From the NCBI RefSeq assembly GCF_030142075.1, contig NZ_CP126241.1, positions 434,001 to 498,000 of the forward strand: a stretch of 64,000 nucleotides of DNA, given 5' to 3'. The notes under the pieces were generated by a model that worked only from the letters and a program-made list of their open reading frames with translations, was not told the origin of the DNA and did not search any database. Shown here piece after piece: positions 8,668 through 16,934 of the stretch; the first letter of the stretch is position 1, and every line of letters begins with the position of its first letter. Origin of the DNA: Arthrobacter sp. zg-Y20. GTDB taxonomy: Bacteria; Actinomycetota; Actinomycetes; Actinomycetales; Micrococcaceae. Made by a program: the position numbers and the translations under genes.

Positions 8668-9915
8668 TTAGCGGCCGGCCATCTTCTGGCGGGCCGTGAT
8701 GTTCGCCGTCGTATCGCCGTTCAGGACGATGCGCCGGAAGTCGTTCTCCACTGCTGCAGCCAGCTGCGGGCTGAGGGACCCGCGGCCAAACGGGTTGCGG
8801 CCGCGGGATACTGCGTCCCAGTTCATTTGGGCGTCGAAGTAGCGCCGCTCGGCAGCTGTCATGGTGGCCCGTGCCGCCGGGTCCCGTACGCCGGAAGCCC
8901 GCGCACGCTCAACCGCCTGGCGGGCCCCGACCCGGGTGCCGCCGCGGCCCATCTGGCCGTAGCCTTCCCGGGCACCGCCCAGGACACCCTCCGGGTCCTG
9001 GCCGCCCGGAAGTATGTAGCCGTTCTTCTCGAGCAGTATCAACGTCTCCTCGCGGGACTTCCCTTGCGAGTAGATGCCCTCGGGTGTCAGCCGCGGTGGC
9101 TTGCCGCGCCCGTAGGCGCCCCGCTTCGAGGTTCCCTCAGCTGTGACGAGACCGCCGGGCTTCATGCCGCGGCGGGCGTTGACAACCTGGAAGATGTCGG
9201 CACCGTCGCGGATGGCCTTGGCCTCGGCGGGCCCGAACTGCTTCTCCTGCTGTTGCGGGCTAAGCGAGCGGAAGTACTCGTAAGGGTCGGTGGTGAGATC
9301 GTTGGCTTGGTTCTCCCGGGTGGGGATGTGCTTGCAATCGCAGCGCGGGTGCCGCGGGAAGCCCGCGTTCCACCGGTAGAACTTGCCAGCCAGCAGCGCA
9401 CAGCGACTGCACGACGGCGGGACGAGCATTCGCACGTAGCCCACGTCCTGCCGGACCGCGATGTCGACGCCGGCGGCCGCGCGCGCGGTGTCCGCCACGA
9501 CCGTGCGGGTGATGACGTCCAAGCTGGTGCCGCCGTGTTGCAGAGCACGCAGGGGATCCATGCCCTCGCCGATGAGCCGTTTGGTCGTCGTAGCGGGGGA
9601 GTACAGCAGCGCTTCCAGAGAGCGGCCGTCCGGTGCAACGCCAACGAATCGGGCCGGGTCAACGAAAGCTTCCGGGGCCTCATACACACCCTGCTCAGCC
9701 AGCGCGCCGGCCGTGTAACTGCCGCCTGATACCGCTGCGCTGCGCTGGATGGCGGTCAGCGTCGGCAGCAGCAGCCGCAGCGCCACTGACCAGGAGGCTG
9801 AGATGTCCGACACCTCGACCCGCCGCCAGGAGGCCCTGCCGGCTGCCAGTGCTGCCAGACCCAGCCGCCGCGCAGCCTCATCATGGGCGACGACGGCGGC
9901 CGGTTCGTTAGGCAT
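8668..9915 (-). CDS. MuF-like minor capsid / head morphogenesis protein
   Basis: This is a 415-residue protein lying between portal and scaffold, the usual place for MuF-like proteins. Around residues 168-200 it has a Cys/His cluster (CSRCALLAG, then HPRCDCKHIP) that is characteristic of the MuF-like family of actinobacterial phages and may bind zinc. Its start codon overlaps the portal gene end by eight bases. MuF proteins attach inside the head near the portal; some carry C-terminal toxin or enzyme domains. The C-terminal 200 residues here are not recognised as an effector. Confidence 0.75.
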   Translation of the reverse strand: MPNEPAAVVAHDEAARRLGLAALAAGRASWRRVEVSDISASWSVALRLLLPTLTAIQRSAAVSGGSYTAGALAEQGVYEAPEAFVDPARFVGVAPDGRSLEALLYSPATTTKRLIGEGMDPLRALQHGGTSLDVITRTVVADTARAAAGVDIAVRQDVGYVRMLVPPSCSRCALLAGKFYRWNAGFPRHPRCDCKHIPTRENQANDLTTDPYEYFRSLSPQQQEKQFGPAEAKAIRDGADIFQVVNARRGMKPGGLVTAEGTSKRGAYGRGKPPRLTPEGIYSQGKSREETLILLEKNGYILPGGQDPEGVLGGAREGYGQMGRGGTRVGARQAVERARASGVRDPAARATMTAAERRYFDAQMNWDAVSRGRNPFGRGSLSPQLAAAVENDFRRIVLNGDTTANITARQKMAGR

Positions 9916-11377
9916 CGGGGTAGGCCATCCTGTCCGCTAGTTCCGTTACGGCCTTGTCCGCCTTGGCTCGGTCCGCATCGGAACGCGTGACCCAGTCAGC
10001 GACCCTCGGAGGGGTGGCCGAAGGCAGGAATGACCAGGCGTCCTGACGGGACATCCCGGAGGTGATGAGCTTCCCGATGGCATCGACAATCTGGGCAAAG
10101 GACCGGATCTCTGTGTCTGCCCAGATGACCTCGGAAGCGGGGTCCTCATGCGGCTCGTTTCGTGCCACGTTGGCCAGCCGCATGACGCTTTCCAGGCCCT
10201 CTCCAGCCGCGCGCTGGATGTCCTTGATCAGCGACTGGAACGTGGATTCGGCACCTGCCATGCCGTCTCCGGTGAGGTTCGCCATCTTCGTCAGCGCGTA
10301 CGAGGGCGGAATCTGCCCAGTGGCGAAGAAGTCCGTGAGGAACTGCTGCAGCACCTTGACGTAGTTATCCAGATTCGACTCGGGAAGGTCAAAGACCTTC
10401 GTCTGTTCGCCTGGGAACACCAGCGCTCGGTCTACGCCCATGCGCCCGGGAGACCGGACGACCGGTTGCGCCAAGCCGTTACTGTCCAGCAGGGGCTTGC
10501 CCGTCTTCTCGTCCGTGACAAGAAGCGGCTGGCCCTTGTCGTCCCGGACCACCGGGTCGTATCCGGTGAACACCCGCTGCCGGAATGCGCTGAACTGCAT
10601 TGCCAGGAGCGTGTTGAACCGGATGGTGTTGATGGCGTCCTGCTGCGGCATCAGCTTGTCGATAGCCGGATGGGGGACCCCGTCCGCATCAACGTTGAAA
10701 TCAAAAGGCACGAAGGGGATGGTCCGCAGGTTGTGCCGGCCGATCTCTGCGAGATGCCATGCCGTGGCCGTGGCTTGCGGGGAGGACGCCTCGAACCGTG
10801 CCCACTCGGTCGCGGTATAGACGTAGGCAACGTGCAGCGTCTCCCTGACCATGGAGGCCGGCAGGATAAGCCCGGAGGCTGCCTGCGCTGACTTCTTCAC
10901 CGCCAGGTTCTTGACGGCGAACAACGGCTCGAACGGGTCTTCGGGGTTGGGCTCGATCCAGACCCGCTTCGCGTTCTCGGGCCGGATCTTCGGGCTCTTG
11001 CGGTTCAACGGATTCGGCGAGACCGACATGATGCCGCGGCCGTGGACGAACATCTGCTCGTAGACGATCCGCTGCCTGGCATCCAGCTTGTTGGGCTGCC
11101 AAATCTCCGTCCAGGTCCTGATGTCCGCGTCTTTGTCCCGGTGCGTACGGAACCCATCCGCCTGCATCCGCTGAATCGGAGCCTTCATGGCAATGTCGAG
11201 GTAGTTCGCCGGCGACATCTCGCGCAGCGCCTGGTACTCCGCGCTTACGCCCTCCGGCGCGTACGGCAGGTCCTGGTCTCCGTCGAGGTAGTTCTGCCGG
11301 CGCGTCCACGCCTTCTCCTGATCGGAGAGGCCGCGCAGCCCCTGCATCAGGTAATCGCGTGCCAGTGCTTCCTTCAC
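9908..11377 (-). CDS. Portal protein
   Basis: The product is about 489 residues from a GTG at 11377, which has GAGGTG just upstream; a longer ATG frame would overlap the terminase gene by 49 bases. Portal-like features are an early DQEKAWTRRQNYLDGDQDLP segment, a central HPAIDKLMPQQDAINTIRF motif, and a long C-terminal helical region with LTGDGMAGAESTFQSLIKDI. This matches phage portal proteins of the SPP1 gp6-like type. It forms the dodecameric ring through which DNA enters and leaves, and follows the terminase genes. Confidence 0.85.
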   Translation of the reverse strand: MKEALARDYLMQGLRGLSDQEKAWTRRQNYLDGDQDLPYAPEGVSAEYQALREMSPANYLDIAMKAPIQRMQADGFRTHRDKDADIRTWTEIWQPNKLDARQRIVYEQMFVHGRGIMSVSPNPLNRKSPKIRPENAKRVWIEPNPEDPFEPLFAVKNLAVKKSAQAASGLILPASMVRETLHVAYVYTATEWARFEASSPQATATAWHLAEIGRHNLRTIPFVPFDFNVDADGVPHPAIDKLMPQQDAINTIRFNTLLAMQFSAFRQRVFTGYDPVVRDDKGQPLLVTDEKTGKPLLDSNGLAQPVVRSPGRMGVDRALVFPGEQTKVFDLPESNLDNYVKVLQQFLTDFFATGQIPPSYALTKMANLTGDGMAGAESTFQSLIKDIQRAAGEGLESVMRLANVARNEPHEDPASEVIWADTEIRSFAQIVDAIGKLITSGMSRQDAWSFLPSATPPRVADWVTRSDADRAKADKAVTELADRMAYPDA

Positions 11378-11394
11378 GCCATCACCTCTTCTCT

Positions 11395-11997
11395 TTAGTT
11401 GAATCCGTAGGCCACCGTTGAAATCCCCGTGGGCGGTTGCCATATGGCGGACCAGCCCTCGGCCCGGGCGTCGCTGGCCGCTTCATGGGTAATCACGGAC
11501 GTAACCGCGAGGTCGATCTTCTGCGTCTGCGACGGTTTGAGAATGATGTAGGACTGGCCCGACCGTGCGAACATCCGGGCGTTGCTCACATGCAGGGCCG
11601 TGACGGCACAGTCGTCATGCGTGAGCGCACCGGTTTGGAGGTCCACGATGAAGCGTTCCAGGGCCGCGTGCATCTGCTTGGTCCGGTACGTCTCCCACAT
11701 CAGGACCCGTTCCTCGCCGTACTTGAGCGCCCATTCCTCGATCTCTGTCTTCCAGAGCGGCGGATCGCAGTACATCCGCTCGACGTCGTACGTATCGAAC
11801 AGCTCCTCGACGGCGGCGTGGACTTCCAGACGGGGGATACGCCCGTGCGACTCGGCCGGATCCCAGATCGTGGGAAGCTTCGAGGGCCCGAAGGTGGGAG
11901 TGAACTGCCACCCTCCAACTGTCTCCGCCCGGATGCCGGTGAAATCGTCCTTGTCTGAACCGTCAAAGCCCAGACACACTCGTAGGCGTTCGCTCAC
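11395..11997 (-). CDS. Large terminase, nuclease-domain part
   Basis: This 200-residue protein begins at GTG, overlapping the stop of the ATPase-part gene by four bases (GTGA). It contains the acidic motifs expected of the RNase H-like terminase nuclease: LGFDGSDKDDFTG near residue 8, MYCDPPLW near 75, and LTHDDCAVTALH near 135. It cuts concatemeric phage DNA during packaging. In most relatives this domain is fused to the ATPase domain; here it reads in the -1 frame relative to it. A genuine split gene or a recent frameshift are both possible. Confidence 0.85.
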   Translation of the reverse strand: MSERLRVCLGFDGSDKDDFTGIRAETVGGWQFTPTFGPSKLPTIWDPAESHGRIPRLEVHAAVEELFDTYDVERMYCDPPLWKTEIEEWALKYGEERVLMWETYRTKQMHAALERFIVDLQTGALTHDDCAVTALHVSNARMFARSGQSYIILKPSQTQKIDLAVTSVITHEAASDARAEGWSAIWQPPTGISTVAYGFN

Positions 11998-13052
11998 TTG
12001 GCCACCGATTCGCTATTGGTCCACAGATCTTCGGGCATCCATCTGCCCTTGCCCTGGGAGAAGATGTTGCCGAAGAACCGTTCCGCTTCCTCGGGGTCCT
12101 TCTCCATCAGCTCGAAGGCTTCGGCCTCTACCGCGTCGAGGTCCACCCAAGGGGTGCCGGCGTAGACATACTCGAGGATTTTGCGGCGTTGGTGCGGGTC
12201 CTTGAACTTCAAGTGCCCCGGCGGCTGCCGCAGGTAGCGGAAGATGTCCGCGGCTCGGGAGTGGTAGGTCTCCTGAGCCGTGGAAGCCTGGGACGGATCC
12301 CAGAGGTTGGTGGTCTCGATGGCGCGGCCGCCCATACCTGCCAGACCTCGACGGGCTGTCTTGGCGACGCCCTTGAGTTTGTTCTGGGCGGTATAGGTGC
12401 CGGTTTCGTCCAAGAATGCGGCAGTGATTGGGTTACCGAGACGGGACAACGCCGACGATGTAACCGCCTCGATCTTTCCTTCACCGCCGACACGGATGAA
12501 CTCTTCACCCACGCGCATGAACTCGCCCAGCGGGCCGTCTTTGATCATGGTCTGCAGGGGCGCGTAGACGTTATCCACCTGCTCCTGGGAGGTAGCGAAC
12601 AGCTGGATCAGCGGGGTCGGCCAAGGCATGCCCATCGGCTCGCCCGGCTCGTATTCGTAGAACCACCCGCACCCGCAGCCATGCTGCCGGCAGTCGTAAA
12701 CCTCGCCACCCTGCGCCCACCCGGCGAACAAAGCCGGGCCGGCCGCCTCATTGCACACGGTCGCCGCAGACCACGGACCCTTGCCGATCTTCTGCGGGCC
12801 CACGATCAGCGAGCGCCTGTTATGGAATGCCGGTGCCAGTATCGGACGCTCGGGCACCCACCGTGCGGTGGTCTTCACCCGGTAGTGATTGACCGTGCAC
12901 CACAGCTGCCAGTCCGGCTGGACGAACGGTTGGCCCTTCTGGAAGCCGGTAGGCACTGAGCAGTGTTGCTCCTGCCAGTCCGCGACCAGGAAGCCGATGG
13001 TGGGGAAGTCTACGAGGAACTCATCGGACGCCTGTGCCATCACGAACCACAC
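11994..13052 (-). CDS. terL: Large terminase, ATPase-domain part
   Basis: This 352-residue protein has the packaging motor ATPase motifs: a Walker A variant SLIVGPQKIGKGPWSA near residue 80, a Walker B-like AAFLDETG near residue 215, and a following ETTN segment. The conserved FFGNIFSQGKGRWMP region near the C-terminus normally leads directly into the nuclease domain, but here a TGA stop intervenes. GTG at 13052 is taken as start because AGG lies just upstream; an ATG at 13040 is also possible. It overlaps the small terminase gene. Confidence 0.87.
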   Translation of the reverse strand: MWFVMAQASDEFLVDFPTIGFLVADWQEQHCSVPTGFQKGQPFVQPDWQLWCTVNHYRVKTTARWVPERPILAPAFHNRRSLIVGPQKIGKGPWSAATVCNEAAGPALFAGWAQGGEVYDCRQHGCGCGWFYEYEPGEPMGMPWPTPLIQLFATSQEQVDNVYAPLQTMIKDGPLGEFMRVGEEFIRVGGEGKIEAVTSSALSRLGNPITAAFLDETGTYTAQNKLKGVAKTARRGLAGMGGRAIETTNLWDPSQASTAQETYHSRAADIFRYLRQPPGHLKFKDPHQRRKILEYVYAGTPWVDLDAVEAEAFELMEKDPEEAERFFGNIFSQGKGRWMPEDLWTNSESVAK

Positions 13053-13557
13053 TGAACCTGTCCCGGGATGAGTTGCGCTTCGGCGCCGCGGCCGCCGGCC
13101 TCTGCCCTCGCTTGGCTGCCACTTCGTCGGCGGCGATCCGCCACCGGTTCCGGAGCATCGCCATCTGAGAGAGCCCGAGGCGGTCTGACCATTGCCGTGC
13201 TTCGCCAGCTGCCTTCATGTGGCCTTGCTCGGCGGCCACAAGCATGCGGACGTACAGGGCGACGTCGTGCTTCCAACCCAACTTCTCCCATTGGGCTGCC
13301 TGCGGGGTCTTCCAAATCTCCCGCCAAATTTTCAACTCGCGGTCGTCCAGGGCTCGGGCTGCGGAGTCGTTTCGCTCCTCTACTGGCTTGGCCTTCTCCT
13401 GATCCCGCCACTTGGACAGCGGCCAGGCAGGCGCGTTTCCCTTCCTGCCCTCGGAGGGGAGGACTACCCATCCTTCTTTGTCCGCGGTCCGCTCGCGTCG
13501 GAGAGCCTGTGGATCCGGTGCGGGTCCGGAATTTACCCGGGCTCCTCCTCGGGGCAA
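13021..13557 (-). CDS. Small terminase subunit
   Basis: This 178-residue protein directly precedes and overlaps the large terminase gene. It has MPRGGARVNSGPAP at the N-terminus, common in phage small terminases, a central WPLSKWRDQEKA segment, and a C-terminal helical region (DVALYVRMLVAAEQGHMKAA, then DRLGLSQMAMLRNRWRI) typical of actinobacterial TerS proteins. The start is a TTG. It recognises phage DNA and regulates packaging by the motor. Confidence 0.8.
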   Translation of the reverse strand: MPRGGARVNSGPAPDPQALRRERTADKEGWVVLPSEGRKGNAPAWPLSKWRDQEKAKPVEERNDSAARALDDRELKIWREIWKTPQAAQWEKLGWKHDVALYVRMLVAAEQGHMKAAGEARQWSDRLGLSQMAMLRNRWRIAADEVAAKRGQRPAAAAPKRNSSRDRFSVVRDGTGVR

Positions 13558-13637
13558 GGTGTACCTGCTTTCTCACTGCATCGCGCAGCAAAAAGTGCCG
13601 GGGCATCGCGCGCCGGCGTTTGATGTTGTGAAGGGTG

Positions 13638-13721
13638 TCGGGCGCCCAGGGTTCGAACCTGGAACAACATGGTTGCCTCCACTGCTGGAGATCATCGCTT
13701 TGCCTATTTGCGTAGCGCCCG
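13638..13721 (-). tRNA. Phage-encoded class II-like tRNA, isotype unclear
   Basis: On the minus strand a perfect seven-base acceptor stem (CGGGCGC with GCGCCCG) encloses T8-A9, a three-base D stem with a GG-containing loop, a CAAC-CAT-GTTG variable arm, and a perfect five-base T stem around TTCGAAC. Discriminator is A and no CCA is encoded. The anticodon arm is abnormal: TCTCC/GGAGG closes a six-base loop AGCAGT with extra bases before it, so no seven-base loop can be drawn. CAG (Leu) lies at the position expected from alignment to tRNA-Leu. It may be degenerate or noncanonical. Confidence 0.65.
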
Positions 13722-13845
13722 CCGGTTGGCAACGTCTCTCGACGGCAGGCCGTGCGCCGTGCCCTGGCGCGGGAGATAGGTCCTCCTTGGGATTGTTCCT
13801 ATCTGTCATCCATCCGGGGGGGGTAGCGGTCCCTTGTGGAAGTTA

Positions 13846-14184
13846 CTAGGCCGCGAGTGAGCGGACGATGGCCTGGAACAGTTCGTCCTTGATGCGCTGG
13901 TCCGCAGGAAGCTCGGAGTAGGGCACCAAGCATGGGTGGGTCTTCTGATCGGCGTCCTTGGTCTTGCCATAGGCCCACCCATCAGCGACCTTGAAGTCGC
14001 ACCAGGACTGGTGAAGCTGTTCCGGAGTCTCTCCAGCGAGTGCCTTCTCGACGCCCTCGACGGCGGACGCCTTCTGCCACTCAGGAGCGTCCTCCCAGCC
14101 GGGGGACGGTGCCGGATCCTTCTGGATGACCTGCAGGGCGCGGTTGGCTTCGTGGCAGACATGGGCGATCTGTTCGGGGTTCAT
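13846..14184 (-). CDS. RyR-domain protein
   Basis: This 112-residue protein starts at an ATG with GGAG seven bases upstream. Its C-terminal half matches the Ry domain first seen in ryanodine receptors: a DFKVADGWAYGKTKD segment followed by HPCLVPYSELPADQRIKD and a final helix. Such domains recur in phages and in bacterial conflict or signalling loci; their ligand is unknown. It is encoded upstream of the terminase genes. The frame is open further upstream, but the strong ribosome site favours this start. Confidence 0.75.
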   Translation of the reverse strand: MNPEQIAHVCHEANRALQVIQKDPAPSPGWEDAPEWQKASAVEGVEKALAGETPEQLHQSWCDFKVADGWAYGKTKDADQKTHPCLVPYSELPADQRIKDELFQAIVRSLAA

Positions 14185-14290
14185 GTTTACTCCTGTTGTC
14201 TGTGCGAGGTCTTTCACCCATTGAGGCGTTACAAGTCCAAGCTTCCGGTCAGTGGTGATTCGGAGGCGGGCCGCGGCGATGCGGACCCTG

Positions 14291-14512
14291 TCAGCGGGGC
14301 TGGAACCCGAGGGGCAGGCGCCGTCGGGACCTGTCCTCGTAGTAGAGAGGCTCTGCTCGGTAGCCGGCATGGAGTTCAGGCTCCGTGCTGTACGAATGCG
14401 CGGTCTCCACAAGGGCATCCAGCTGGACCTCCCTGTGTTCCGTGGGATCATCCTGGCCCATCTGTGCGGCGTGGGCTTCGAGCCAGGCGCAAAGTGCACG
14501 GTACAGGCGCAC
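14291..14512 (-). CDS. Small phage protein, unknown function
   Basis: This 73-residue frame begins at GTG 14512, preceded by AGGAG at ideal spacing. The sequence (LYRALCAWLEAHAAQMGQDD) begins with an amphipathic helix and ends with a basic tail (YYEDRSRRRLPLGFQPR). A longer frame to 14566 lacks a ribosome site. It sits between the HNH and RyR genes. I do not recognise it. Confidence 0.5.
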   Translation of the reverse strand: MRLYRALCAWLEAHAAQMGQDDPTEHREVQLDALVETAHSYSTEPELHAGYRAEPLYYEDRSRRRLPLGFQPR

Positions 14513-14715
14513 GGTTCTCCTAAAGGTTGGCTGCGTCTTGGTTCCCTCGGGCAGCGTTGCTGGCAATTGTTGGCCGAGGGTTCAGTTGTCTCCGCTCACG
14601 GGTTTCATCTGGCTCCGTGCTTTCTGCAGGGCTTTGATGAGCCGACCGATGCCGGCATCTCGCCTCCATTGTTTGGCCCGTCACGGGCATGGGTGTTGTG
14701 GGTTGGAACCTGACA

Positions 14716-14748
14716 GGCCCCCGGCTTTGAACCTGTCAGCCGGGGGCC
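14716..14748 (-). terminator. Hairpin downstream of the HNH gene
   Basis: GGCCCCCGGCT pairs with AGCCGGGGGCC over eleven bases around an 11-base loop, just after the stop of the HNH gene. No T-run follows on the minus strand; it may attenuate transcription into the packaging genes. Confidence 0.45.
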
Positions 14749-14755
14749 AAAAGTC

Positions 14756-15175
14756 TTATGAACCTGTCGAACCTCCGAGAGCCCTCCCCGGCGGTACTGC
14801 GGTTCGGGGGCCGGAAGGGGGTGCCCCCCACCCGTCAGTCTCCGGGCCCGGCCGGTTGAAGATCGCATGCGATGCAATACCTGCTGCCGCTGTGTTGCAC
14901 CTGATGTGCTCGGGACCTGACCAGGTGCGCCGGTCGTCGGTGTGTCCGAGCTGGAACGGGTCGCCCTTGTCGAACGGCTCGCCGCATCGGGCGCAGCGGT
15001 AGAACTCGATGCCCGAGCGGATGATCCGAGCGCGTTCCTTGTCGTGGGCCGCGTCGTAACCTCGGGCTTGACGGGATCCTCGCGAGGCTTCGGCTTGCTT
15101 GGCATGATCGGCACATAGCTTGGCGTGCTGCCGGCGAGGGCAACCAGGTACGCGGCAGACGCTCATCGCGGGCAC
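14756..15175 (-). CDS. HNH endonuclease next to the terminase block
   Basis: This protein has up to 139 residues. GTG 15175 has GAGGTG five bases upstream. A first Cys/His group (CRVPGCPRRQ, LCADH) is followed by the HNH core: RGYDAAHDKERARIIRSG, then CARCGEPF, GHTDDRRTWSGPEH and RCNTAAAG. HNH proteins beside terminase genes often take part in DNA packaging cleavage in long-tailed phages, which fits its location. The C-terminal tail is Gly/Pro-rich. Confidence 0.88.
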   Translation of the reverse strand: MPAMSVCRVPGCPRRQHAKLCADHAKQAEASRGSRQARGYDAAHDKERARIIRSGIEFYRCARCGEPFDKGDPFQLGHTDDRRTWSGPEHIRCNTAAAGIASHAIFNRPGPETDGWGAPPSGPRTAVPPGRALGGSTGS

Positions 15176-15322
15176 AGGATCACCTCGGGTACGGCAGAAA
15201 CCCCGGAACCGGAGTTCGCGGGGCTTCTGGAAAGTATTTGGATGCAGTTGTCCTAAGCCCTCTCAGGATAGCGGGCGATGACTAACATCACAACTCAACC
15301 AGCAGCGTGTCACGCTGGCTGC

Positions 15323-15817
15323 CTAATCGAAGCTGAGCGTGCCAAGCGTCCAGCTACTGACTTCGCACATCTGTCCACGCCAAAGTGGAAGCTGCAGCGG
15401 GGCTCCTGTGTTCGCAAAGATGGTCACATCACTCATATGCAGGAACCTGCGGGCAGTTTGAGGCCGGTTTTCCTCCTCCCGGCGTCGTCGCATCTCGTCG
15501 AACAACTTGCTGACGTTCTCATGGAGACTCGTGAATCCTTCCGCCACGCCGGGGTGGACCTTCGCCACCTCCGATTCCATCTTCTTCGCCCACGTATCAG
15601 GACCTATCGCTCTGCCACTCACAGTCACCCCGCCCGCAGTCACGGTTAACGAAAGCCAGCGGTCATTGTCGTCGTGGACACCGATAGGGCCCAAAACCAT
15701 ATCTAGTAGGGCGTCAAGGTATATGTCGTGGGTGCGGACATCAGCGAGCGTGACACGGTCTGGGTCCGTAGAGAAGTCGTAGGGGAATCGGAATGCGCTG
15801 GCAATGTCTTCAGTCAT
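15323..15817 (-). CDS. Conserved-looking phage protein of unknown function
   Basis: This 164-residue protein is preceded by AAGGG and starts MTEDIASAFRFPYDFS. It has a beta-rich N-terminal half (RWLSLTVTAGGVTVSGRAIG), a charged helical middle (LFDEMRRRREEENRPQ), and a striking C-terminal strand segment, LPLWRGQMCEVSSWTLGTL. The composition is that of a folded soluble protein. I recall C-termini of this style in small proteins of unknown role but cannot assign a family with confidence. It sits alone between the HNH gene and a zinc-ribbon protein. Confidence 0.7.
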   Translation of the reverse strand: MTEDIASAFRFPYDFSTDPDRVTLADVRTHDIYLDALLDMVLGPIGVHDDNDRWLSLTVTAGGVTVSGRAIGPDTWAKKMESEVAKVHPGVAEGFTSLHENVSKLFDEMRRRREEENRPQTARRFLHMSDVTIFANTGAPLQLPLWRGQMCEVSSWTLGTLSFD

Positions 15818-15835
15818 ATGCTGTGCCCTTCTAGG

Positions 15836-16477
15836 TTAAGTAGCCGGCAACTCTGCCGTCTGCATGAGTGTAGCCAGCACGTTCAGCTGCAACTCACCTT
15901 CCCACCGTGCGCCGCACGCACCGCAGACAGCGAACGGGCGGGCCGCGGCAGGGTGGGCAGTGAGCGCCGGCTTCCTGATCTTCTCGCCGTCGTCCTCCTG
16001 GCAGTAGTAGCGGGCACCGCATCCCTCCGCCGGGCAAGCGCCCTGCAGCTCGATACTCTTGCCCGGGTCGAACAGTGCGCGGATACGCGTGACCCACCCG
16101 CCGATCATCTTCAGCGCTTCCTTCGTGGTCTGTTCCTTCGCCGAAGCCGTTGCGGCCCAGGACTGGATCATCGCCTCAAGAGATTGCCTGTCACCACCGG
16201 GGGAGTAGTGCAGCCAGTAAAAGGTGTGCGTGGTCCGCTCGATGTCGAGATACAGGTCCAGTGCATTCACGGCCAGCGGCGCCGGCCGTCCGCCGCTGGC
16301 ACCGCCGCCCTGCTCCATGCCGGGACGGATGGCTGCACGAAGCTGGGACAGCAGGGGCTCCTCCAAGAGGAAGTGAATATAGGCCGTGCCGTCTTCCCGC
16401 TCCCTGTTCATGCCGTGGGGAGTGGAGCGCGTCAGGGTGTTCACGGCCTGAATCAGCTCGTCTTGCAGATGGGCCAT
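15836..16477 (-). CDS. Zinc-ribbon phage protein, unknown function
   Basis: From the ATG at 16477 this encodes 213 residues. The N-terminal part is helical; residues near 145-190 hold four Cys in a ribbon-like spacing (ACPAEGCGARYYC, then CGACGARW), suggesting a zinc-binding fold. Proteins of this plan are frequent in the middle genes of Arthrobacter-type phages, where function is unknown. A longer frame to 16582 is probably read-through of the overlapping nuclease gene and has no ribosome site. Confidence 0.7.
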   Translation of the reverse strand: MAHLQDELIQAVNTLTRSTPHGMNREREDGTAYIHFLLEEPLLSQLRAAIRPGMEQGGGASGGRPAPLAVNALDLYLDIERTTHTFYWLHYSPGGDRQSLEAMIQSWAATASAKEQTTKEALKMIGGWVTRIRALFDPGKSIELQGACPAEGCGARYYCQEDDGEKIRKPALTAHPAAARPFAVCGACGARWEGELQLNVLATLMQTAELPAT

Positions 16478-16574
16478 TGGCCGGTGCTCTCTTCCTGTCG
16501 ATCCTGGTCGTGCTGTCGTTGTGGCCCTGCTGCTGATGCAACCCCAGCAGCTGCAGCCTGATCCCTCGATGTGC

Positions 16575-16934
16575 TCAGGCAACTACTGCCCCTCTCAGTT
16601 CCTTGATGATCTGCTGGCTGACCCAGTCCCGCGGCCGCCAGACGGCGACATCGGCGCCGGCGGCTTGCATGGTCTGGATCGTGGTCGTCTGGGTGGCCGA
16701 GAGCACGCCCTGTTCTGTTTTCAGCTCGCGCAGCAGGAAACGTTTCTGGCGGGGATGCCAAAGGACCAGGTCCGGGAAACCTGCCCGCGAGCGCCGGGAG
16801 TCGTAGGTGTGATAGGCGGACCAGCCGAATTGTTCGGCGGCGTTGATGGCGTTGGCCTGCAGTTGCTCTTCGGTCCAGGTGAGGACTGCTTGGTGCTGGG
16901 GGCCGGACTGGATAGGTGCTGTTCGTCTGGTCAT
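16575..16934 (-). CDS. VRR-NUC domain nuclease
   Basis: This 119-residue protein carries the core of the VRR-NUC family, a PD-(D/E)xK-type nuclease: RAGFPDLVLWHP supplies the acidic residue, and LLRELKTEQGVLSATQ supplies the E-x-K and the conserved Gln. A C-terminal helix follows. Stand-alone phage VRR-NUC proteins resemble Holliday-junction or structure-specific nucleases and could act in recombination or in trimming DNA before packaging. It overlaps the end of the upstream gene by four bases (ATGA). Confidence 0.88.
   Translation of the reverse strand: MTRRTAPIQSGPQHQAVLTWTEEQLQANAINAAEQFGWSAYHTYDSRRSRAGFPDLVLWHPRQKRFLLRELKTEQGVLSATQTTTIQTMQAAGADVAVWRPRDWVSQQIIKELRGAVVA

Noticed and set aside
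14520-14690. A 56-codon minus-strand frame between the HNH gene and the next small gene
   Set aside because: No ribosome site at its ATG and another overlapping frame looks equally coding-like; the evidence is too weak to list a gene.
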